Assembly: GCA_006503475.1 (NCBI GenBank)
Contig: RSEH01000188.1
Span: 29,985-93,984, forward strand
DNA length: 64,000 bases
Reading direction: 5' to 3'
DNA from: Stentor roeselii
Taxonomy: Eukaryota; Ciliophora; Heterotrichea; Heterotrichida; Stentoridae
Part shown: positions 1 to 7,621 of the stretch, in pieces
Layout: the number at the start of each line of letters is the position of its first letter
Position numbering within the stretch: position 1 is the first letter of the stretch
Made by a program: the position numbers and the translations under genes
The notes under the pieces: model-generated
Databases searched by the model: none
The model's input: only the letters and a program-made list of their open reading frames with translations
Told to the model about the DNA's origin: nothing

Positions 1-144
1 TTTTGGGTCGGTGAGAATTTCTGAATGATTTTTTTAAAAATTTTGAATTATGAATTATGAAGAAGCAATAATAAGCTTTCGTGTTAACGATCTCGAAGAA
101 TGAAGACTGATTATTGTTACTTCTCATTATTTAAAAATTATCTA

Positions 145-1332
145 TTAGTCAAACTTTTCTTGTTCGATTTTGAAATCAGAAAAATGTTTCATTGAGTATT
201 TAAACTTTTCAGTCAAAGCATCTCTGAAAAAACCATTCAAACAATCAGGTCTCTTCTGAAAGAAAGCTCTTGATTCTGTTTTCATTGACTTGGCCAGGGT
301 TTTAATCGAAGTGATGAATTTTTCTATTATCGGCATTCCTTGATGGTCTTCGCTATTAACCTCGAACTCTTTCGCTAATGATAAAAGTTTTATTTTGAAT
401 TGCTGGAATGTATTCATAAGAAAAAAAATATGTTCCCTCAGAATTTTAGCTTCCTTATTTGTCTTCTCAAGATCTTTGATACTCTGAAACAATTCATCTC
501 TTTGTTTTCTAATCATCTTGATTTCCACTTCTTTTTCAAACAAGGTATCAGCTTGCAAAAGTACTTTTTCATTAAGTCTCTCAATGTTACCAGGCCCTAT
601 CTCTATTTTAACCCTTTTCAACTCTTTACTTTCCGCTTTTCTTTCATCATCTTTAACAACCTTCATCAATCTAAAGTTTTCATCAGTCAAAACCTCAATT
701 TTTTTTTTTAATTCGTTGGTAAAAGTTTCTTTTTCATTTGTTTTTGATTTAAGCTGTGATTCAAGCTCCTCGATTTTTGATAGAGCTTTTTCAAGAGAAT
801 TTTTCAGGTTTTCATTTTCATTTTCCAGTTCATTTAAAAGATTGGTTTTCGAGTCTCTTTCTTCTGATTCTTGAGTATTTTCAATTGAAATAGGCTTGGC
901 TTGTTCATGTAGAATCTTACCGGATTCTTTCACTTGGTCAGTTTTATTCATCATAGATTCGAAAATTTTGTTAGGATAAAGCCGGTCTTTTGATTTGAGA
1001 TCTTCAGGCTGGTCTTGTGTTTTCTTCTCTGATATTTTTCTGTGTAAAGCGAGTTGTCTGTGAGAAAAAATGATGAAATCAGAGGCACTCTTCAAGTTTT
1101 TCAAATTGTGAGGCTTGGTAGAGATAAAATTATTGCTAACTTCTTTCTTTCTAAGTTTCGGAGACCCTATTTCAGTCTCTCTGAATAAACCTGGTTTTTT
1201 TTCAGTTTGAGGAGATAAGCTTAGAGCCAAAGCATCTCTTGGAGTTAAATTAATTGAAAAACCTTTGCTTTCTACATTTTTTTCAACGCGAGATTGTGTT
1301 TTATCGAATGACTTTTTGCAGTGATTACTCAT
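145..1332 (-). CDS. Coiled-coil protein, function unknown
   Basis: The 395-residue product matches no family I recognise. Residues 1-150 are polar and basic, with scattered Ser/Thr-Pro and Lys-Arg-rich patches typical of disordered sequence. Residues from about 160 to 310 are a long charged heptad-type coiled coil (runs of Glu, Lys, Leu and Asn such as NELENENENLKNSLEKALSKIEEL). The last 80 residues look globular or helical with several Phe residues. No signal peptide or membrane segment is visible. The ATG and stop are clear and no intron is needed. Its 5' end lies 49 bp from the stop of the Myb-type gene, in the same orientation. A cytoskeletal or scaffold role is only a guess from the coiled coil. 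Confidence 0.75.
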   Translation of the reverse strand: MSNHCKKSFDKTQSRVEKNVESKGFSINLTPRDALALSLSPQTEKKPGLFRETEIGSPKLRKKEVSNNFISTKPHNLKNLKSASDFIIFSHRQLALHRKISEKKTQDQPEDLKSKDRLYPNKIFESMMNKTDQVKESGKILHEQAKPISIENTQESEERDSKTNLLNELENENENLKNSLEKALSKIEELESQLKSKTNEKETFTNELKKKIEVLTDENFRLMKVVKDDERKAESKELKRVKIEIGPGNIERLNEKVLLQADTLFEKEVEIKMIRKQRDELFQSIKDLEKTNKEAKILREHIFFLMNTFQQFKIKLLSLAKEFEVNSEDHQGMPIIEKFITSIKTLAKSMKTESRAFFQKRPDCLNGFFRDALTEKFKYSMKHFSDFKIEQEKFD

Positions 1333-1381
1333 TTTTTATTTTAATTATCAGACTTAATAAGCATTATTTCCTACAGTTTAC

Positions 1382-2146
1382 TTAACCGCTATACTGAAAC
1401 TCGTTAAAACTGGGAAAGTTCTGGCTATACTCACTCATCATCTTAAAAGAAGAAGTCATATCTCCATAAAATCCAAAAGACCCCATCGGCAGCATTGCCG
1501 AGCCACTATTCTGCAAAAAGTCTTGAAAACTTCCAGGAAAAGTAGCACTTTCTTTCACAGCGAGCGGGGTACAAATAGAATGCGAGTCATTTTTCGTTAC
1601 ATCTTCATATTCCTCCTCGTTTTTCTTTCTCAAGATCCTGGAAGATCTTCTTCTATTTAAATTTTACATTTCGACCTCAGTTTCTACCTTTTCTTTTTCA
1701 GGCAGTTCAATAAGAAGCCTGACGAGTTCTTTATTTTTTATGATCTCCTTAACAGGAAGATTGATTTTTTCTTGATGAATCCTGTTGAACCTTCTGAGTT
1801 TTCTTCTGATTGTTGCGTAGAAATGGTTTTTTATTGTGTTGTCCGACCTGCCGATGAGAAATTTTGAGATTCTTGACCAGTTATTTCCAATTTTTTGTTG
1901 GAAGTTAAAGATTATCATGTCCTCGTCTGCTGTCCATTCACGTTTACGACAGTTTGGGTCTAGGTTGTTGTTCCAACGTTCTCTGCATTGTTTTCCTGTA
2001 CGGTTTTTAATTCCGTATCTTGTTTTCAGAAGTTTTTCTACCTTGCACCATTGCAGGTTGTCAGTGAGTTCGTTTATGATGCTAGTTAGAGCCTCGTCCT
2101 CCTGAATGGGAATTACGAATTGAGTCCAGGGGTTTTTGTCGCACAT
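1382..2146 (-). CDS. Two-repeat Myb-type DNA-binding protein
   Basis: The gene has two exons split by a 15-nt intron at 1653-1667. Splicing joins codons ...VEI to RRSSRIL... and gives 249 residues. The first repeat is degenerate (PWTQFVIPIQEDEALTSII... with CRERWNNNLDP). The second is canonical (REWTADEDMIIFNFQQKIGN, NWSRISKFLIGRSDNTIKNH). This pattern is typical of R2R3-like Myb transcription factors, including CRERWNN and the NTIKNHFY recognition helix. The frame stays open upstream to about 2245, but that extension has no ATG; the first ATG is at 2146, just before the Myb region. Sequence above 2146 is C/A-rich like other 5' flanks. The C-terminal part is acidic, then Ser/Phe/Met-rich, possibly an activation region. 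Targets are unknown. Confidence 0.85.
1653..1667 (-). other. 15-nt intron in Myb gene
   Basis: On the minus strand the sequence is GTAAAATTTAAATAG. It contains the in-frame TAA that otherwise ends the first exon after VETEVEM. Removal (phase 2) restores a continuous frame into the downstream 83-codon segment. Confidence 0.85.
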
Positions 2147-2430
2147 ATTCAAGATTTTACATTGGTTCCATATTGAGGCTATGGTTAGTTTAATTGGGAT
2201 TGAGGATTTTCTATTGAGTTTTCTTTTTGGTAGATGGATTTGCAATTAGACTTTAAGTGGCTGATGGCTGACTCCTTGATAAGGGCTGAAGCCTAGATAT
2301 TTTAATTCTCTACCTTATTGATTCTACCCCCTTTGTAACTCAATAAAAATTCCATAGTAATTCTGTCAACCTAATCTTCCAAAACACCACTTCTCTAAAA
2401 TCATCATTCTAATCATTCAATATTATCTAC

Positions 2431-3042
2431 TTATCCTCTTTCCTTAAGCCTCTTAGCGACACTTCTTAACTGCGAATAGACCTTTCCAGGAGTCTTTCCT
2501 AAAATCAAGTTACAAACAGCATTCCTCGCCTGTTTGATATTAGCATAACTTCCCATAACATGAATCTTAGTATCAGCAAGTACAATTCTTGTCCTCGTTG
2601 AATTTTCAATAGCATTTTTCGTCCTTCCCTTTTCCCCAGCAATTCTTCCAATACACCTCGAAAGATTTTCTCCTTGCAAAATTTTCACATCCTTGATTTC
2701 AAAAGTCTCCAAATAAATATCCTCAAGTCTCAACAGTGCAAGTGCATCAGCGACTTCAAAGCCGCACATGAAAGCCTTGACAAATTCAGCAGCTTTCTGA
2801 ATTGCGCTCTTATCAGCAGTTTCTTTACAAGTCTAAATGATTCTTACTCTGATTTCGACTCTTTTGAGCCGGGTGTTCATCCGGATCTGAAGTTTCATGT
2901 GCTCGACAATGGGGCCGACGATTTCTTCCCAGTGGTCTCGAAGAGGAGTCATTCTGTGAGGTGGGACTGCGATTTTTCTGAACTCGAAGGGAACTGAAGA
3001 CTCGTTTTCGCTGAGTTTTGGAAAGATTGGGTCGACTTCCAT
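2431..3042 (-). CDS. PNO1: PNO1/Dim2 KH-domain 40S ribosome assembly factor
   Basis: Splicing out a 15-nt intron (2833-2847) gives 198 residues that read through the PNO1 family: [22 protein letters not shown] near the N terminus, then [25 protein letters not shown] across the junction, [19 protein letters not shown], and the KH region [20 protein letters not shown] with [17 protein letters not shown]. The GRIAGEKG loop is the variant KH loop of this family. PNO1 binds pre-18S rRNA near the 3' cleavage site and works with the Nob1 endonuclease in nucleolar and cytoplasmic 40S maturation. The yeast protein is longer at the N terminus; this compact form starts shortly before the conserved core. 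The gene is divergent from the rhodanese gene, with only 12 bp between the two ATGs. Confidence 0.96.
2833..2847 (-). other. 15-nt intron in PNO1
   Basis: GTAAGAATCATTTAG on the minus strand, phase 0, with in-frame terminal TAG. Removing it joins RVEIR to TCKETADK, matching the uninterrupted PNO1 family alignment. Confidence 0.95.
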
Positions 3043-3054
3043 TTATAGGATTTG

Positions 3055-3990
3055 ATGGGATTGAAGAGGTTTGTTAAAACTGATAAGCTTCAGGTCATGA
3101 TTCGTGAATTGAAAGAATTTCATTTGGTAGATGCTAGGGATGGATATGTGGATAAGGTTATTAGAGGAGCGAAAAGAATTGATTTTAAAGGACTTGCGGA
3201 AGGGACTGGAAGAGTACCTTATTTGACTGGGCAGGATAGGTTTAACTGGGCTATGAAGAAGGTTGGGATTCAGAATGATGATACTCCGGTGGTGGTTTAT
3301 GATGATGAAAAGAGTAGGACTGCTGCTAAGGCTTGGTTCACTTTTAAGGTTTTTGGGAAGAATAATGTCGCTGTGCTGGATGGTGGACTTGAGAAGTGGC
3401 TAAAAGAAAATCGGGATATATGCGACTATCAAGAACAAAGCAACCCATGGGAAGACAGTTCATCCGAATCAGAAAAACCTGAATCTTCCCCTCCAAAGTT
3501 CATAAAGAACTCAAAACTCTTCAAACCCTGCGAATACATCTCAGCAATTATTGACCTTCTCAACAAATCGCCACCTCAAACACTTACTCGGCTTATAGAT
3601 GCCCGCAACCCTCTTCGTTTCACAGGGCTTTCTAAAGAAGCAAGTGGAGAGTCTTCAGGAAGCATTCCAGGCAGCAAAAACCTTCCTTTTCGAGTGTTGT
3701 ACAACTCAGACCGGACGATAAAGTCGCGCTCTGAGCTGCTGGAAACTTTAAAATCCCACAACCTTGAAATCGACCCATCAAACAACTTAGTTCACTTCTC
3801 AGGTTTCAACCTTTCAGCATGTTACAACATATTAGCTCTAGAAGAAGCAGGTTTCGAGAACCAGTTCATCTTCGACGGTGGTTGGCACGAGTGGATATCC
3901 AGACCGAAGCCTGCCGAGATGCCAATATCCGTGAAGCAAATCTTAGAAGAAAGTTACGAAAAATACCTAAAAACAAAAACTAATAAATAA
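3055..3990 (+). CDS. Two-domain rhodanese-like sulfurtransferase, probably inactive
   Basis: The 311-residue protein has the tandem rhodanese architecture of thiosulfate/3-mercaptopyruvate sulfurtransferases. The N-terminal domain carries FHLVDARDGYVDKVIRGAKRID, VVVYDDEKSRTAAKAWFTFKVFG and VAVLDGGLEKW. The C-terminal domain carries RLIDARNPLRFTG, GSIPGSKNLPF and FDGGWHEW. In active enzymes the C-terminal loop is Cys-Gly-Ser/Thr-Gly; here the equivalent stretch reads LVHFSGFNLSACYN, with Ser where Cys is expected. It may therefore be a binding or regulatory pseudoenzyme. An upstream TTG keeps the frame open, but the first ATG is at 3055. The stop codon TAA at 3988-3990 shares its last base with the ATG of the next gene. 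The first third is G/T-rich and the rest C/A-rich in codon choice. Confidence 0.88.
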   Translation: MGLKRFVKTDKLQVMIRELKEFHLVDARDGYVDKVIRGAKRIDFKGLAEGTGRVPYLTGQDRFNWAMKKVGIQNDDTPVVVYDDEKSRTAAKAWFTFKVFGKNNVAVLDGGLEKWLKENRDICDYQEQSNPWEDSSSESEKPESSPPKFIKNSKLFKPCEYISAIIDLLNKSPPQTLTRLIDARNPLRFTGLSKEASGESSGSIPGSKNLPFRVLYNSDRTIKSRSELLETLKSHNLEIDPSNNLVHFSGFNLSACYNILALEEAGFENQFIFDGGWHEWISRPKPAEMPISVKQILEESYEKYLKTKTNK

Positions 3991-5294
3991 TGATCCGCAG
4001 GCTTTTCTCAATAGTCTCATCAATAAAGCTCTACGGAGAAAAGCCTTTAAACCCTGAAAAAACCTCTCGAAACCTTCAAAACTCTCAGAAAATCGACTAT
4101 TCCCTTCCCAGGCCTCACGCAATCCGGATGAACGAGTCGAATTCCGAGGTTTTAAGCTACAAACTCCCGAACCGTCCTTTATGGCCTCTTCACGAGGTGC
4201 CAGTGGAGGCCCTTGTTCAGTTTTTCCCTTACTTCGAGTCTCCACCGGACAGCAAACTTTTAAGAGTCGCTGTTTTAGGAGCTCCAAACGCAGGGAAGTC
4301 CTCTTTAATCAACGCGATTCTAGGAAGTCGCTTTCTTTCAGTATCTCGCAAAATAAACACGACTCACAGTTTACAAACAGGAATGAAGACCTCAGAAAAG
4401 ACCCAGTTGGTCTTCAACGACACGCCTGGGATCATTTCAACTCACTCAAGTCTTACCAACCAGATCTCTTCAAAGGGCTGGGAAAGTTTATCAGAGTCAG
4501 ATATTGCTTTATTCGTAGTCGACGCTGCGAAAATCCTGAGAGATGACGTAAAATCCGCCTGTTCACGACTTCAGAAGCTTTTGGCAAAAAGAGGAAAAAG
4601 CTCTTTGCCTGAAGCGAGAATCGCGGGCGAATCGCCCGCTCAATACGAGGAAAGACTGAAAAAGGCCCCAGTGCAGATCCCGGCTTACCTGGTGATGAAC
4701 AAAGTAGACCTGGTAGAAGATCGACGGCGAGTGAAGCGAATTGTGAACGAGTTGAAAGAATACGCGTGTTTCACTGGAGAGTTCTATGTATCAGCTGAAA
4801 GTAAGTACAATGTGAAGGCTCTTGAACAGGCACTTGAAGGACTGGCTTATCCTGCTGAATGGGAATATCACCCGCTTCAGAGGACTTCCTTGCCTGATGC
4901 GGAAACGGCATCTGAAGTGGTCAGGGAACAGGTGATGAACTACGTGCATGATGAACTTCCTTATCGATGGATTTATAGAACTGTTGGGTGGACTCCTTTT
5001 CTTGATGGCAGTCTTTTTATAGAGGTTGATGTGCAGGTTAAGACTGATGTTCATAAAGGGATACTTATTGGTAGGGGCGGCATGGTCATTAAGAAAATTT
5101 GTCATGCTGCTGAAAATTGGCTTAGTCACTTCTTTCAGAGAAAAGTTAGACTTCAAATCACTCCCAAGATCATGGGTGAGAAGGAAAGGAAAGCAACGTA
5201 TAAAGGATTCTTTGTTCAGATGACACCACCTCATACACAGGAGAGAAATGAATTGAGTAAGGAACAGATGAAGGAACTTAAAATGGTGGAGTAG
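3990..5294 (+). CDS. ERA-like GTPase, probably mitochondrial (ERAL1 type)
   Basis: The 434-residue protein has all Era G motifs: G1 GAPNAGKSS, G2 around INTTHSLQTG, G3 NDTPGI, G4 NKVD and G5 near SAESKYN. These are followed by the C-terminal KH domain with KGILIGRGGMVIKKI. Era proteins bind the 3' end of small-subunit rRNA and help assemble the 30S or mitochondrial 28S subunit. The extended N terminus MIRRLFSIVSSIKLYG is basic, hydroxylated and lacks acidic residues at first, suiting a mitochondrial targeting peptide, as in animal ERAL1. The insert between G3 and G4 (about residues 205-225) is longer than in bacterial Era. The ATG overlaps the stop of the rhodanese gene by one base, so its 5' UTR and promoter must lie inside that gene unless the two are co-transcribed. 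Confidence 0.94.
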   Translation: MIRRLFSIVSSIKLYGEKPLNPEKTSRNLQNSQKIDYSLPRPHAIRMNESNSEVLSYKLPNRPLWPLHEVPVEALVQFFPYFESPPDSKLLRVAVLGAPNAGKSSLINAILGSRFLSVSRKINTTHSLQTGMKTSEKTQLVFNDTPGIISTHSSLTNQISSKGWESLSESDIALFVVDAAKILRDDVKSACSRLQKLLAKRGKSSLPEARIAGESPAQYEERLKKAPVQIPAYLVMNKVDLVEDRRRVKRIVNELKEYACFTGEFYVSAESKYNVKALEQALEGLAYPAEWEYHPLQRTSLPDAETASEVVREQVMNYVHDELPYRWIYRTVGWTPFLDGSLFIEVDVQVKTDVHKGILIGRGGMVIKKICHAAENWLSHFFQRKVRLQITPKIMGEKERKATYKGFFVQMTPPHTQERNELSKEQMKELKMVE

Positions 5295-5361
5295 ATTGTT
5301 TTAATAATTTTGATGAAGTTATTGGAATTGATTTCTGTTGGAAATTTCTTACCGCTAGTTA

Positions 5362-6924
5362 TTATTTTGCTTTAAATCTTGTCAAAAAACTACTCTTTGG
5401 CTTTACTCGTAGACCACTTGGAGATGTGGGTTCTGGACTCAGTTGAATGTTGTTGAAGTCGTTTAGTTCTTTACGGAGAACTGGCTGGCTTCGTTTTACT
5501 TCTTCTGTTTGACGGGTTCGGGGAGGACGGTCAGTCAAAGGAGGAGAAGTTTCAATAACAGCTCGACTAGGATTAGTACTTCTCGAAGCAAAAGCCAGAG
5601 GTCCAGGAGAATTCAAATATCCAGGAGAGTTCATAGTTCCTTTCCTAGAATCATTCCTAGAGTGACTTCCAGTGCGATTTCCCGTAGGAGTCGCTCTTCC
5701 ACTGATAGGAGTAGCCCTTCCCGAGTCAATCCCTAATTTCCTATAAAGAGACCCAACTAAAACACTGCTACAATTCTGATCAAACCTAGGAATCTGACTT
5801 TCATCTTCAGGAGGAGTCCAAATAATCCTATTATTTTCATCATAAATCACATTTTTCCTAAACACATCATTTTCAATCATAGGAACTCTTCCACTCCTAA
5901 AGCTAACAAAAGCGATTTTTCCCTGAACCCCAGTAATGATTCCATCTCCAAGTCCCAAATCATTAACCCTCCAATCCCGATGAAGTTTCGAGTCCGAGTA
6001 CTCCTGGACCCACTGACTTCTAAGCACATCTTGCACGGAGGGTCTTGCTTCTGGCCTTACCTGCAAAATGCTTCTAATGAGTCCTGCAGCTGATTTCGAA
6101 ACATGACTTCCAATATTCAAGTTTCCTGAAGAAATAAGCCGATACTGTTCTTTCGGGTTTTTTCCCCTAAAAGGAGGAGACCCGTGAAGCATCTCATATA
6201 AAAGAATCCCCAACGCCCAGACGTCCATCTTTGTCGTATGCGGCTCAGAGTTGATCATTTCAGGACTAAGATAGTCTAAAGTTCCACAAAACGTTAACTT
6301 TCCACTATTTCCTTGAGTACTCCAGCCAAAGTCACAGATTTTTACAATGTCTTCCTTCGAGATCAGAATATTTTCAGGTTTTATGTCGCGGTGAATTATT
6401 TCTTTCTCGTGTAAATAGTTTAGACCTGTGCAGGTCTGAATGAGGATCTCACAAGCTTCGGTTTCAGCGAGTTTTATCTTTCGTCGGATCAGGTCGAAAA
6501 GGCTGCCTTTTTCTACGAATTCTAAAATAATGTAAATTCTTGTCGTGTCTTCGAAGTGGTCGACTAGTCTGACGATGTTCGGGTGAATCAGGGTCTTGTG
6601 GATCATGATTTCACGGAAGAGGACCTTTAAAGGGATCACTTCGTTTGCTAGAGACTTTCTGATGACTTTCATTGCGTAGAGCTTGTTGTTGGACATGTTC
6701 TGCATCAGCTGCACCTCGCCGTAAGTTCCAACGTCGAGGATTTTTCTTGAAGTTTTTACTTGGATGAAGTCTTTTAATACGAATGTACGAGGACTGCAGT
6801 AGGCTTCGTGGGGTTCTTTGTCTTTTCGCTTGCATTGCTCTGAACAGTATTTTGGGATGTAGCAGTTGTCGCAGGTATATTGATCTTCTGAACGTTTCCT
6901 GCAGGATCCGAAGTTACAGTCCAT
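5362..6924 (-). CDS. MYND zinc finger fused to Aurora-like Ser/Thr kinase
   Basis: The 520-residue protein opens with a complete MYND zinc finger: C3, C8, C18, C21, C27 (as YC), C31, H39 and C43. A protein kinase domain follows at about residues 52-310: a degenerate glycine loop DVGTYGEV, the lysine in YAMKV, HRDIKPEN, DFGWS and the activation segment LTFCGTLDYLSPEM. The WS..FCGTLDYLSPE pattern resembles Aurora kinases. The 200-residue tail begins with a conserved-looking stretch (WRVNDLGLGDGIITGVQGKIAFVSF) and ends in a Ser/Pro/Arg-rich region with short RATP repeats. Aurora kinases act in mitosis and in cilium disassembly. An N-terminal MYND finger is not part of the animal, plant or yeast Auroras I know. 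Its substrate is unknown. Confidence 0.9.
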   Translation of the reverse strand: MDCNFGSCRKRSEDQYTCDNCYIPKYCSEQCKRKDKEPHEAYCSPRTFVLKDFIQVKTSRKILDVGTYGEVQLMQNMSNNKLYAMKVIRKSLANEVIPLKVLFREIMIHKTLIHPNIVRLVDHFEDTTRIYIILEFVEKGSLFDLIRRKIKLAETEACEILIQTCTGLNYLHEKEIIHRDIKPENILISKEDIVKICDFGWSTQGNSGKLTFCGTLDYLSPEMINSEPHTTKMDVWALGILLYEMLHGSPPFRGKNPKEQYRLISSGNLNIGSHVSKSAAGLIRSILQVRPEARPSVQDVLRSQWVQEYSDSKLHRDWRVNDLGLGDGIITGVQGKIAFVSFRSGRVPMIENDVFRKNVIYDENNRIIWTPPEDESQIPRFDQNCSSVLVGSLYRKLGIDSGRATPISGRATPTGNRTGSHSRNDSRKGTMNSPGYLNSPGPLAFASRSTNPSRAVIETSPPLTDRPPRTRQTEEVKRSQPVLRKELNDFNNIQLSPEPTSPSGLRVKPKSSFLTRFKAK

Positions 6925-7621
6925 TTATTTTGATTTTAAATCTGGTGAATAGAAAAATAGGAATTGGGAAGATGATGATTTGGATTTTGATTAGTTGGAA
7001 TTTTAGGGGTTTTAAGGGGTTTTAGCGGGTTTTAGGCAGGATTGAGAAATTTTTTAATGTGAAATTTGATTTGGTTATTGGAGGGGATATTAAGAAGTTT
7101 GTAGAATTCTGATAAGAGTTGGAGTTGATTTTATCTTTTTCAGAATAATCATATTAGCTGGTTGGTATAAATATTTATTATTGTTTAAATCTCTATTAAA
7201 AGTAAAAAATTTTTTCGAGTTTAAGAAGAGATCTTAGAATCCTATTAATTTCAATTGAAATCAAGAAAGGTTATTTCAATAAAACCATTATGATATATTA
7301 TTAAAAAAATCTGCAATCAATTTTATTTAACTGAAATTATTAATAAATAGAATAAAGATCCTAATCAATTAATCAATGAAGTTAATGAGTATCCAAATGA
7401 TAATCCCTTGAATTTAAACTTAAAACTCTAAATCCCTCAACAAATTTAACAATAAAATAAAAATTCTAAAACAAAATAAAATTTCCAATAATCAAATCCA
7501 AATCTAAAAACATCTAATAACCCTAAATAATCCACCTAAATCTCTATATTTCAACATACCGGTAAAATTAATCCCTCCAAACGTTTCAAATCTCGAATCC
7601 TAATTCAAATAATAAACTGAA
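6925..7621. promoter_or_regulatory. Divergent intergenic region with C4A4-like tract
   Basis: This 697-bp AT-rich gap separates the divergent kinase and TTLL genes. The kinase-proximal 96 nt (6925-7020) hold 27 G and 1 C on the plus strand, so the kinase coding strand is C/A-rich and almost G-free there. A run of AGGGGTTTTA-like units lies near 7004-7040. The TTLL-proximal part is C/A-rich on the plus strand. I see no open frame, tRNA or repeat otherwise. Promoter function is inferred from position. Confidence 0.5.

Noticed and set aside
3988-5294. Rhodanese and ERA as one fused protein
   Set aside because: The overlap TAATG shifts frame, and no 15- or 16-nt intron at the junction restores a joint reading frame; the 16-mer GTGAAGCAAATCTTAG at the end of the rhodanese also leads to a stop.
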